Below the pieces are notes generated by a model that did no database searches, had not been told where the DNA came from, and saw only the letters and a program-made list of their open reading frames with translations. 64,000 nt of DNA. Origin: Pomphorhynchus laevis. Lineage: Eukaryota > Acanthocephala > Palaeacanthocephala > Echinorhynchida > Pomphorhynchidae. The position numbers and the translations under genes are program-made. The DNA is taken from the NCBI GenBank assembly GCA_012934845.2, contig WNNJ02003776.1:780616-844615 (forward strand), in the 5' to 3' direction. Positions within the stretch are counted from its first letter, which is position 1, and each line of letters starts with the position of its first letter. Below are positions 42,801-52,556 of this stretch, one piece after another.

Positions 42801-43026
42801 GATTCTGATTCTATAGCGTTTCTGTATATATTATTTTCCGGAATTCCAGTTAAAATACATACATCGGACGATGTACTTATATTCGTCTTATTGATACATC
42901 CGCCCACTCTACATGTTGTGCATTTTCGACCGGCCTTAACACATTTGCAGTTTTTGCATTTTGCAGCCTGTCCATTGCAATTGCAGCATTTCAATACACT
43001 GTCAGGACGTCCTTTAGGCATTATTA
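39885..43026 (-). mobile_element. RLE-type non-LTR element J, almost intact
   Basis: Same plan as element I. 3' tail: GGCCCGTTTACGGG hairpin, then TTTTTTAATAAATAATATTAC and an A-run. The left side abuts the GTTATGACAATA hairpin, the right side abuts TTGTAAGTAGTTA. Truncated relatives: F (6879-8722) and the tail at 15125-15215. Confidence 0.9.
39954..43021 (-). CDS. CXC-RT-RLE polyprotein of element J (two overlapping frames)
   Basis: Frame 1 (43021-40514, 835 aa): MPKGRPDSVLKCC, cysteine cluster CNGQAAKCKNCKCVKAGRKC, RGGIEFAIHSIKSAF, LAVDASNAFNSLNR, FTQGDPLAMAAFSM and catalytic WFADDANFVG (about residue 530). Frame 2 (40625-39954): CICGTTNGIIHALSC finger, IIRHNDIRN, ARLDISCYG, ERTFFDVNVF and GGVGPRALKLLKD. 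The switch falls at a run of six A residues (coding strand, about 40585-40590) and needs a -1 step. Either a one-base deletion in an A-run or real frameshifting; elements I and F have this part without such a run. Confidence 0.85.
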
Positions 43027-43232
43027 TTGTAAGTAGTTAATTTATTAGCCCAAATAAATAAATGTATTTACTTCAGTTCGCAAACTTTTTTAATGTCGAT
43101 GTCGTCGATGGTTGTCGTTGTCGATGTCGTCGATGGTTTTCGTTGTCGATTGTAAGATGGAAAATTGTATGTAATAATGGTTGTCGTCAAAGGGTATACT
43201 TCAAGATGTATTTATGTATTTACTTTAGATTG
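43027..43232 (+). other. Segment between J and Naiad with two 19-nt motif copies
   Basis: Starts TTGTAAGTAGTTA, then ATGTATTTACTTCAGTTCG (43062-43080), two about 27-bp TGTCGATGTCGTCGATGG repeats (43091-43155), and ATGTATTTACTTTAGATTG (43214-43232). No gene seen. Probably the insertion target of both flanking elements. Confidence 0.65.
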
Positions 43233-43269
43233 TATAGTTATTTTCAATTGTTATAATAACAATAGAAAA

Positions 43270-44857
43270 TATACATTAACCATAAACTTCATTAATAAAT
43301 GTATAGATAACATAAATATAGCCAGACTTTTAAATAATTCTAAAAGTAAAGAAATAATAGGGTCAGATTTAAGTAAATATATTCCTAAAATAAGGTATAA
43401 ACTCCTACCACCATTAGGATGAAAAATTTGTAATTATAATAAAGAATTAAAATCAATATGTAACGATAATATTAGAAACATAATGGAAACAGAATGCAAT
43501 TGTAAAAGTCTTAGTTTTGATAAAATAAATGAACATATATGTACCCATAATCTAGAATTAATTGAAAATTCAGAATTAAGAAAGCTGCTATTAAAAGGGT
43601 ATAAATATAGATTAAATAATAACAACGACAAAAATAAAATTTACAGTTCGTTATATAATAACTTAAATGATTACTTTAGTAAGCTGATTAATGGTGAAAG
43701 CTCGAATATATCTAAGATAAAAATTTGGAAAGATTATATATTTGATAAAATTAAAAATAAAATGAAAATAACAAACAATTATAAAAGGAAAGATAAAATT
43801 AATAAAGATATGTATAAAGAACTTACTAAATTAAAGGATAACTATATAATAACAACTATTGATAAAGCTAGTAATAACTTTGTCTTCATATGCAAAAAGC
43901 TTTATTATGATATACTAATGAAAGAGGTTAATTCTAATGATTTAAATGTAAATCCAACATATGAACGTAGTGAGTTGAGTTTAGAAACAATTATTACAAA
44001 TCACTGTTCTATAATGGATAAAAAGGGTATAAAGGGTGAATTAAATAATAAAACTATACCTATATTATATTGGAATCCAAAATTACATAAAAATCCAATA
44101 AAACCTAGGTTCATATGTAGTGCGTTTAAATGTACATTAAAACCACTTTTCTGTCTATATGAATAAAATATTTAAAGTAATTAGAGCACATTTTAAAAAA
44201 TATTGCAATGTAATCGAAATTAATACTGGTATAAAACACTATTTCAGTATTAATTCTACAAAAGAATTTTTAGAACAGATAAAAGGAATAAATTTTCAAA
44301 ATAAAATTACATACGATTTTGGTACGCTTTATACAAATCTAGATTTAGTATATATTGAAGAAGCGTTAGTAAAATTAATTAATCTTATATTCGGAAAAAT
44401 ATATACATATATATGTTATAATAATTATAACGCCTATCTAACAAAAATTAAACCATCAAATAAATATAAATATATGGATAAAATTGAATTAATAGAACCC
44501 TTAAATATTTTGATAAATCAAAATTATTTGAAAGTAGGGACATCTATATTTAGACAAGTAAAATGTGTTCCAATTAGTGGTAATAGTAGCCCAATTATAG
44601 CTGACTTGTTTTTAAGCTTTATAGAATATGAATTTGTTCATAACTGTGTAAAAACTAAATCTAAACAATATAAATATATGAAATATATGTTTCGATACAT
44701 TGATGATATATGTGTATTTAATTCTAATAATTTTTATTCAATTAGTGAGCACATTTATCCAGAAAGCCTTATTCTTAACAAAACCAATATTAATGATAAA
44801 GAAGGTGTATATCTAGATATGAACATTAAATTAACATTAACTAAAACTACTTATTAA
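43270..44857 (+). CDS. Naiad connector and reverse transcriptase (copy ii)
   Basis: From RKYTLTINFINKCIDN through IPKIRYKLLPPLG, an in-frame TGA (about 43421), KICNYNKELKSIC, the CNC connector (the family's CxC), TIDKASNNFVFICKKLYYDI, PILYWNPKLHKNPIKPR, TYDFGTLYTNLDL (motif A), RQVKCVPISGNSSPIIADLF (motif B) and FRYIDDICVFN (catalytic Asp-Asp), ending GVYLDMNIKLTLTKTTY. More frame (44872-45159) follows. Reverse-transcribes element RNA. The RT is very AT-rich (Asn/Lys/Ile), like the surroundings. Confidence 0.8.
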
Positions 44858-45215
44858 TTTATATCGTAAAGATGACATATTTAAATTTACAAGAAACATT
44901 TTTGCATGAGCATTCATGCATACCATATAATATAAAATATAATACATTAAATAATGAAATTTTAATAATTGCAACAATATGTAAGGACAGTGGCTTTCTT
45001 CAAAATCATTTAAATACTTTAATAGATACATATTTTAAACTATGTTTCTATAAAAATAAGATCAAGCAGAAAATAGTAAAATATATAAATCAACACAATA
45101 ATAGAAAGAATAAATTTAAACTCTTAAGTGGCAAATTTGTATGTATGGATAATAAATAATGTACTTTGTATTAGAATAAGATACTAGATAGTTTTATCAG
45201 AGGAAATACATCATT

Positions 45216-45272
45216 AGCATGTATTTGGCCCCGCTGCTATGTTGGGTAGAAGAGTTAGGGGCCGAAACCAGA
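45216..45272 (+). ncRNA. Naiad 3' fold, copy ii
   Basis: Same GGCCCC/GGGGCC and CTGCTATG/CATAGCAG pairs as at 35311-35367; the linking bases differ but the paired strings do not. Confidence 0.6.
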
Positions 45273-45540
45273 TTTCATAGCAGTTCCTCCTGATGACCTT
45301 TAATTCTTGTTCTGATTCAACGTCAGTTATTTATTAGTCAATTCATAAAAATGACGTTTATTTTAAATTTTATTTTTTATTTTTATTTTTTAACTTGATT
45401 TAAATTATAGAAAATCTAAAAACAATTATTAATTTTATTATTTAATTATTAAATTTTGATTTAGCATTATTATGTTTTGTTTATTTTATAATTATATTAA
45501 ATACGTAGACTCAGTTAGCTGATTTAATTCCATCTCTACC

Positions 45541-45750
45541 TTTTATAAGTTTATTAATCTATAATCTTACACTTGTAAACAATTTGATATATCAAGACAA
45601 ATTGTGTTAACCAGTCATGTTTTTTAAAATGTACATGCTTTATAAAAATTCAAAACGATCGCCGCCATTTTCTTTGAGCAGGTGATGCTGTTATTAGCAA
45701 TAAACAGATGCTTCTAGTGGTTTGAATTTTGACTTTTATAAGTTTATTAA
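45541..45750. repeat. Spacer flanked by an 18-bp direct repeat
   Basis: CTTTTATAAGTTTATTAA occurs at about 45541 and 45733, bracketing about 175 bp with no coding sequence. It may be a target duplication. Confidence 0.55.
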
Positions 45751-45779
45751 GGTTGTAAAAAAGCTAGGTTTAACTTTCT

Positions 45780-46705
45780 GATTGTGTTCGAACATGTCTA
45801 AGGTTCAAAGCAATTAATTCCACAATTTACGAAAGGTCTATCCGTCTTCCCCAGGACATTACTCGATTTATCCCAAAACATATATGTTCCCACTATACTC
45901 CGTACATAACCCCACCTCACTCCTCTTCATATCAAGGACTCTTGACTTTAGTTAAGTGCTCCTTAAGGTCCTCCCTCCTATTAAACTACTCATGTCCAGC
46001 CATGTCTTGTTTAGTAGTTTCACTCAGTAAGAACGGTAAACGCCTCAGTCTAGCCAATGTCTACATCCGTCCAGGGGAAATTCACAAGAACCGTGACCTC
46101 CTGGATAGTATTATTGACAGCGGTTATGACATGATACTTGGGATTTCAACGACAGAACTGGTCGTTGTATCAATGCAGCAATTCACAGAGCTAGGAACGG
46201 TTATCTTATTCACAAACCCCCATCCCCTACCTTTCATTGCACATCATCAAATTCTATTCTCGACATTTTACTGTTTCACTCGAAGTGGTTGTTAAAACCC
46301 CTCTGCACGGAGCAGTCGCGCCAGCAATTGTCCACCTCTCATGACCTAATTCGTTGGAGAATTGAGGAAGATACGTTGCTTCGAAGGAGGTTTCACTTTG
46401 ATCCGATCAGAGTGGCCTTCTTTCAAGCGGCTATCCAACTCTTTCCCAGAATAGGAAATGAGAGTCTGACCGAATTTAATACCTACCTCTTTTCGCAAGC
46501 TTCCGCGATTCTATCGACTACCTATAAAGGTCGTATATACAATCCCACTCCGACGAAACTCAAGGTCCTAGCAAAATCGCTGAACATCCCTAGTCTCTCT
46601 GCTTCCGTCAAACAGGCCCTCTCGAATGAATACTGGAGCACTAGATATAGGTTCCAGCTGAGTAGAGATAAGACGAGTATTGCTCACCTTAATCCTTCTC
46701 AGTAA
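45780..46705 (+). mobile_element. APE-type LINE fragment (endonuclease and linker)
   Basis: Plus strand: CLVVSLSKNGKRLSLANVYI and RDLLDSIIDSGYDMILG (endonuclease middle), then a 138-codon frame (46289-46705) of the endonuclease-RT linker kind (RWRIEEDTLLRRRFHFDP). RT absent. Not clearly any other family in the window. Confidence 0.6.
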
Positions 46706-47285
46706 TTAAAAAAGTTACATTGAATATCGTTCTTATTAATATAACGTCACCAGTAGTTTTAAATTCATATAACTTCACATATATGTGAAGTGACGAATCT
46801 TAGCATCTGCGATAGAGCTTTGCTCTGCTTTGTAGCTAAAGAGCATTTGCTAGTGCATTGTGCTTTAGCTGAATACCAGCGTGTTGCTTGTTCAGCAACC
46901 TTAGTAAGCTGATAAAGGAAGGAACAATAGCACACGTGCTGTCCTGTGAAGCCACTGCTTACGCAAACCATAAGAGATGTAAGGCTGGTCACCGGTGGAG
47001 GAGCTTGTTCTTAGTGAATTCCTTTCAGAGGTTTACTGAGGATTAAGTACTGCCGAAGTTGTGTAGCTACAGGGCCACACTGATGAGACCACCCGGTAGT
47101 GATGAGTAGTTTAAGGTCGAAACGCCTCGTTGTAGGCTAGGCGTCTGTGGTAGGCGCATTTCGGGTTAAGCTTCCCGACGAAGGTTGTAAAAATGCATGC
47201 AGATTTATACTTTCCTGATCGTGTTAATTAAAAAAGTTGAATTAGAATTCTTTTTATTGATATAACGTCACTAGTAGTTAACGTA
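46703..47285 (+). mobile_element. Hammerhead-bearing segment between direct repeats
   Basis: A diverged repeat of about 55 bp (TAATTAAAAAAGTT...ATATAACGTCAC.AGTAGTT) stands at 46703-46760 and 47226-47282. Inside is a 20-bp palindrome (46772-46791), about 280 bp of G+C-richer sequence with no frame, and a complete hammerhead ribozyme. This fits a retrozyme-like non-autonomous element; no coding enzyme is attached. Confidence 0.55.
47075..47150 (+). ncRNA. Complete hammerhead ribozyme
   Basis: Stem I CCACA (47075-47079) with TGTGG (47146-47150). Core CTGATGA (47080-47086). Stem II GACC (47087-47090) with GGTC (47115-47118). GAAA (47119-47122). Stem III ACGCCT (47122-47127) with AGGCGT (47139-47144). 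Cleavage is predicted after C47145. All conserved core bases are present. Confidence 0.88.
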
Positions 47286-47499
47286 TATATTATTAATATT
47301 TCGAAAATGCAAGCAATATACTAAAAACATATTGTAAATGTCCTCGATGCTGTCTGATTTACTACATGATAGTTGATCGTCCCTGAAAAGGTGCATTTGT
47401 CACGTCGAATTTAAAGTGTATGAATTGAGGCTGTATGCATAGATACCAGAATCGACATGCTCTATAAGATATAATTTGTTGATTATCGTTACGTTATCA

Positions 47500-47884
47500 A
47501 TACTTTTCGAAGGTTGAAGGCTTTGTTGCGAATCTACTTAAGCAAATCGTCTATGAATTTCTTTTCCATAGGCGCAATTAGTCCTCCTCGTCTGCTGGTA
47601 GGTTTGTTTTCACTATCAGGATTAATCATACTACTGGAAGGTGAAGGAAGTTTGTCGATATGTACAGAGTCATGTATATTTAATGATCCTTCTGACTTAT
47701 CGGTATTATTTAAACTGTCCTAGGATGATACCATTGTCTTATCATTAATCGGCCATTTACTTGGCGCTCAAGGAATATAACTGAATATCGCGTTTCCTCG
47801 TTATTTGACAATTTGGATTGAAATTTGTCGTAAACATGTAACATAACATTAACAACATCCGAATCATCTTTGTCGCATTTCAAA
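47500..47884 (-). pseudogene. Coding-like fragment, unknown
   Basis: The minus strand reads KCDKDDSDVVNVMLHVYDKF, NNEETRYSVIFLERQVNG and, after a frame change, SEGSLNIHDSVHIDKLPSPS and RGGLIAPMEKKFIDDLLK. Codon use looks coding; I do not recognise the family. Confidence 0.35.
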
Positions 47885-48010
47885 TCAATTCAACTAAATG
47901 AGTCTACGTATTTAATATAAAAATAAAAAATAAATAAATACAAATAAATAAAAATAATAAGTATAAATCAATAAATCAAAATTTAATAATTAGATAATAA
48001 ATAATAATAA
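47885..48010 (-). mobile_element. Naiad 3'-terminal fragment
   Basis: Diverged copy of the Naiad end (ATGAGTCTACGTATTTAAT and the following AT stretch). Confidence 0.65.
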
Positions 48011-48109
48011 ATAATTGTTATAAGATTTTATAACTTATATCAAGTTGAATCTGAACGAGATACGCTTTGGTACATATTCCATATTAAATCAAAAAGCCTT
48101 TCCCAGCAA

Positions 48110-48330
48110 AAAGAAATTAAACATTTCTTCAATATTTCGATCCCTAACAGGGAACATTTTCAAAAAGAATAATTGTAATTTACTTGAACACTTTTAGCTT
48201 TTGTAAAAGTTTTTTATAACAAAAAAGTTAAAACTTACAACAAGAAAAGTTATAAGTGTTTAAGTTAATTACAATTATTTTTCTTGAAAATGTTCCCGAC
48301 TAAGGATCGAACTATTGAAGAATAGTTCGA
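48110..48330. mobile_element. Codingless hairpin with hammerhead-like arms
   Basis: Inverted arms (about 48114-48190 and 48255-48322) share TTGAAAATGTTCCC, GGATCGAA and AATTGTAATTAA.T. The left arm on the minus strand has TTGAAAAT, a GTTCCC/GGGATC stem and GAAATATT. The core is imperfect (UUGAAAA for CUGANGA). Confidence 0.65.
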
Positions 48331-48538
48331 TTTTGAAAGATTTCCTCTCTGTCTTCTGCTGTCAGACGAAAGGACATCGCGTGTGATGCTGTATATATTG
48401 TAAAACATGTAAGTCAGACGTGAAATAATGATGCTGTATATATTGTATCGACACGGAAGACACGTAGCTACGTAGGTAATAGCTGTGATGTCAGAAGAGG
48501 AAGAAACAAGCAAAAAGGAGAGAAAGGACAGTTTATTA

Positions 48539-50488
48539 CTAGCGACTTGGTGTATCATCTAGGTTTGACGCAGTGGGTATCCATTCAATTGGAGTACCAT
48601 GCATGTTCTGTAGAAAAAGGTTACCCGTAGGTACTGTTTGCGCTCTCTTTTTGAGTACTGAATGATAAACACCTTTGTTGTCGGTATATATATTAGCATC
48701 TGAGTATAGCTTGTGGCCACACCAGGCAGCTAATAATTCAGCCTCAAAGATTGGAAGTTCATATGGCAATGCATATGTGTGCAAGGGATATCATATCATG
48801 AAGGGATAGCATCCCTTCATGGCATGCTATCTTTGGTATTGGTAGTATCAGGAGCTGCCTATCAATGAGCCACTTCAAAAACCAGGATTACCAAGGTTAA
48901 TACTGGTAGAAGAGCTTATGCGCTTTGCAAAAGATGGTAGATAGTAGTTTATCAAGCCTCTCAAACGCATCCCTTGGCGACTATGTATAAGAGATTTCAG
49001 AATCCTGAGATATGCTATAGCCTCGCGGAAACGAGATAGCGCATCCGAGGTAATCTACCCCCCCCATAGTCGACCAGATCCCTCCCAAAAAAGTCAATTC
49101 TTTGCGAGGGCGCAGGATGCTCTTCTCTAGATTTAGAGAGAGATTTCCACTTTTACAGAGAGAGAAGCTCACGAATAGCTAAAGCTAATTTGGCCTTAGA
49201 GTCGTGTTAAAGGATCATATCATCAATATAATTCCAAACTTCCACCCTTTGTTTTCGAGCAAAATGAGTAATGGCATTGCCAATCATTTGGGCCCAAACG
49301 GGGCCCTAAGGTATACCAAAAGGAACAACCTTATAATGGTAGTGCATACCATTGTACTCAAAGGCTGTTTTTATCCAATAGGAAGGGCAGAGTGGTATCT
49401 GATAGAACATTGATTTAAAATCAATCTTCACATACCAGCTTTTACACACTACGTGTTCTCTGTCTAAGACTTGATATATGGAGGGCAGATAGAAATATGG
49501 TGTTTTACACTCATCCCATATCCGCCCATTATATATCAGCCTGTAGGAGTCCTTCTTAGGAATTAAGAAGAGTCGGGAACAGTACTGTGGTTTACTCATC
49601 CGTGGTAGAGGAGCTATTATGCCCTTTTTGATGTGATACCGTATAGCTTTTGTAAGTGCAGGACTTGTGTTTGATAGTCATCGGCGCCAACTCACCTACA
49701 TGACTTTAATTCGTACTCCTTGACGGAAGATTGATCGTGCATGCTTCGGTGCCTGACTTTGTTCTTAAAGTCGAGGTATGTCGGCCACATCAGATACCCG
49801 GGAATGTCGTTGGTATGATGATGATCGTAGCCTAACAATCTCTCCTAATAAAAATCCAATATCAATGTTTCCCAGTTTACGTTCAATAAACATTTCCCGG
49901 TGTGCAAGGACAATTGATTCCGGGTTTTGCTGACTGAGTATGTCAAGATACTCGTTTGAAGTTAACTTTTCCTTCATTCTAAGCATGAGAATCCGTTGTA
50001 GAACTGCATGCTCGTCCTCTCCTGATATCTGATCAACAATTTCTCTAATTGGTGACCGAAATAAATCAGGTATTACCGAGAAAATTGTGTCCATCATCCC
50101 AGTGTCTCTTCTTGTGGAGTGATGGATCAGATTCCTGACAGTTTCGACAGGGAAATGAGCTATAGGGAGCTGACGTCTATATTGCTCAATACCGCTCTGC
50201 CGCTTAAAGGTGTCTAATGCCCAGTCAAGGAGCAAATTTTGAGCTGCCCTTTGAGATTGCGAGGGAATACTGTTGTATTCCCTCGACTGCTGAGCCCTAT
50301 ATATTGCTTCTTGTTCCCAGTACTCGTTATCAAGATGGATTCTTTCCTGGTTATCCATAATCATGATATAAGCAGACGGCTTAACATTTGCGTCCGGCAA
50401 AGGAAACGCAGGTTCGAGTTGATGTTCATCAACATTCGAACCAATTCCAAGCAGTGTATTGACTGCTGTTTGGATGTCCCTACTTTCA
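48539..50488 (-). mobile_element. Decayed RT/RNase H retroelement, DIRS- or LTR-like
   Basis: A fossil, 5' and 3' limits uncertain. In order on the minus strand: an unassigned N-terminal region (50400-49765), RT (49599-48981; RLIYNGRIWDE, DFKSMFYQIPL, NYIDDMI) and RNase H (48784-48539; AELLAAWCGHKL, IYTDNKGVYHSV). It is broken in several places. No integrase or tyrosine recombinase and no terminal repeats were recognised, so the family is left open. It abuts a Naiad copy at about 50488. Confidence 0.6.
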
Positions 50489-51935
50489 AATAATTTTGAT
50501 TTATCAAAATATTTAAGGATTCTATTAATTCAATTTTATCCATATATTTATATTTATTTGATGGTTTAATTTTTGTTAGATAGGCGTTATAATTATTATA
50601 ACATATATATGTATATCTTTTTCCGAATATAAGATTAATTAATTTTACTAACGCTTCTTTAATATCTACTAAATCTAGATTTGTATAAAGCGTACTAAAA
50701 TCGTATGTATTTATATTCTGAAAATTTATTCCTTTTGTGTGTTCTAAAAATTCTTTTGTAGAATTAATACTGAAATAGTGTTTTATACCAGTATTAATTT
50801 CGATTACCTTGTAATATTTTTTAAAGTGTGCTTTAATTACTTTAAGTATTTTATTCATATAAACAGAAAGTGGTTTTAATGTACATTTAAACGCACTACA
50901 TATGAACCTAGGTTTTATTGGATTTTTATGTAATTTTGGATTCCAATATAATATAGGTATAGTTTTATTATCTAATTCAACCTTTATACCCTTTTTATCC
51001 ATTATAGAACAGTGACTTGTAATAATTGTTTCTAAACTCAACTCACTACGTTCATATGTTGGATTTACATTTAAATCATTAGAATTAACCTCTTTCATTA
51101 GTATATCATAATAAAGCTTTTTGCATATGAAGACAAAGTTATTACTAGCTTTATCAATAGTTGTTATTATATATTTATCCTTTAATTTAGTAAGTTCTTT
51201 ATACATATCTTTATTAATTTTATCTTTTCTTTTATAATTGTTTGTTATTTTCATTTTATTTTTAATTTTATAATTAAAAATATAATTTTCTCTCTAATTT
51301 TATCAAATGCTTATCAATATAATCTTTCCAAATGCTTATCTTTGATGAGCATTTATCAAAGATAAGCATTTATCTCTTATCTTTAAGCTTTCACTATTTA
51401 TCAACTTACCAAAGTAAGCATTTAAGTCATTATATAACGAATTGTAAATTTTATTTCTATTGTTATTATTTAATCTATATTTATACCCTTTTGATAGCAT
51501 TTTCCTTAATTCATTGTTTTCAATTAATTTTAGATTATGAGTGCATATATGTTTATTTATTTTAATAAAATTAAGACTTTTGAAATCGCATTGAGTTTCT
51601 ATGATGTTTCTAATATTATCGTTACATATAGATTTCAATTCTTGATTATAATTACAAATATTTCATCCTAATGGCGGTAACAACTTATACCTTATTTTAG
51701 GAATATATTTACTTAAATCTGACCCTATTATTTCTTTACTTTTAGAATTATTTAAAAGTCCGGCTATATTTATGTTATCTATACATTTATTAATGAAGTT
51801 TATGGTTAATGTATATTTTCTATTGTTATTATTTACATTTAGTGTACGATTATAGTATTTTTTATTACAACAACTGTCTTTTAATAAATTAAAAGACACT
51901 TAAATCTGATCCTATTATTTATTTACTTTTATAAT
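50489..51935 (-). mobile_element. Naiad copy iii, minus strand, 3' half missing
   Basis: Same connector and RT as copy ii (frames 51899-51663, 51638-51336, 51254-50361), stopping after LNILINQNYLKVGTS. It shares the in-frame UGA after LLPPLG. A 17-bp perfect hairpin (51330-51346/51355-51371) sits in its middle, and an 11-bp one (51875-51898) at its 5' edge, beyond which a short direct Naiad repeat follows. Confidence 0.85.
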
Positions 51936-52049
51936 AATTATTAATTAATTATTATAATATTTGGTCAGTTCTGGATACATATCTTTATTATATAGTTATT
52001 ACGGGCACAAAGAAGCAGAAATTATCCTTTATTTGATAAAAATTCTATA

Positions 52050-52077
52050 TTTCGATAGCTCCTGCTATCATCATCAG
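52050..52077 (-). ncRNA. Hammerhead core
   Basis: CTGATGATGATAGC, loop AGGA, GCTATCGAAATATAG: canonical CUGAUGA and GAAA with a 6-bp stem II. Confidence 0.7.
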
Positions 52078-52231
52078 GATTAGAATAAATGTTTTACAAT
52101 TTTTGAAAAAAAAATGTGAAACATTCTATTGTAATTATCTATATAGGGACAGAAGCACAGAGGCTTTGTAGAATTATTAATAATAATTCCTAATAAATAC
52201 TAAATATCTTTTTTTGATAAAAAATTCTATA

Positions 52232-52256
52232 TTTCGATAGCTCCTGCTATCATCAG
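52232..52256 (-). ncRNA. Hammerhead core
   Basis: CTGATGATAGC, loop AGGA, GCTATCGAAATATAG. Preceded by CTG, so alternative registers exist. Confidence 0.65.
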
Positions 52257-52319
52257 CAGGATTACAATTTATTATAATAAATTTAAATATTATATAGATT
52301 ACAATATTTTATTGTAATT

Positions 52320-52347
52320 CTGATGATGATAGCAGGAGCTATCGAAA
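52320..52347 (+). ncRNA. Hammerhead core
   Basis: CTGATGATGATAGC, loop AGGA, GCTATCGAAA; mirror of the 52050-52077 copy. Confidence 0.7.
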
Positions 52348-52424
52348 TTAGAATTTTTATCAAAGAAAAGATAATTTTTGCTTCTTTGTATATTTTTGAA
52401 ATGGAAGAAAATTATGGATTTAAT

Positions 52425-52553
52425 ATTTATTATATCTTTATTAATTTTATCATTCCTTTTATAATTGTTTGTTATTTTCATTTTCTTTTTAATTTCTTCA
52501 AATATATATTCTTTCCAAATTTTAATCTTTGATGTATTTAAGCTTCCACTATA
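52425..52553 (-). mobile_element. Short Naiad fragment
   Basis: Matches 51205-51400 of copy iii on the same strand (KITNNYKR.DKINKD codons and upstream sequence ending TTTAAGCTTCCAC), with internal loss. Confidence 0.65.
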
Positions 52554-52556
52554 AAC

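Larger units (their letters stand above)
43233..45532 (+). mobile_element. Naiad-type Penelope-like element (copy ii)
   Basis: 5'-truncated: the N-terminal GIY-YIG nuclease is absent and the copy opens with a snap-back (43239-43271). It has the Cys-rich connector, RT, the 3' fold (45216-45272) and the terminal TACGTAGACTCAGTTAGCTG. Family call rests on ECNCKSLSFDKINEHICTHN, LYWNPKLHKNPIKPRFICSA and RYIDDICVFN, the Naiad signature. The reading frame has one in-frame UGA shared with copy iii and one further frame break. Confidence 0.85.
52007..52395. mobile_element. Codingless hairpin with three hammerhead motifs
   Basis: The left arm (52007-52090) and right arm (52320-52395) are inverted copies (GCTTCTTTG..., GATAAAAATTCTA). 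A third partial copy (52208-52262) stands in the same orientation as the left arm. All three have CTGATGA, TAGC/GCTA-type stem II with AGGA loop and GAAATATAG or GAAATTAG. Confidence 0.8.

Noticed and set aside
43091-43155. TGTCGATG repeats as a CRISPR-like array
   Set aside because: Two adjoining simple repeats in a eukaryotic context, with no spacers.
50239-50493. 84-aa plus-strand frame near the decayed RT/RNase H element
   Set aside because: Antisense shadow of the N-terminal region of that element.
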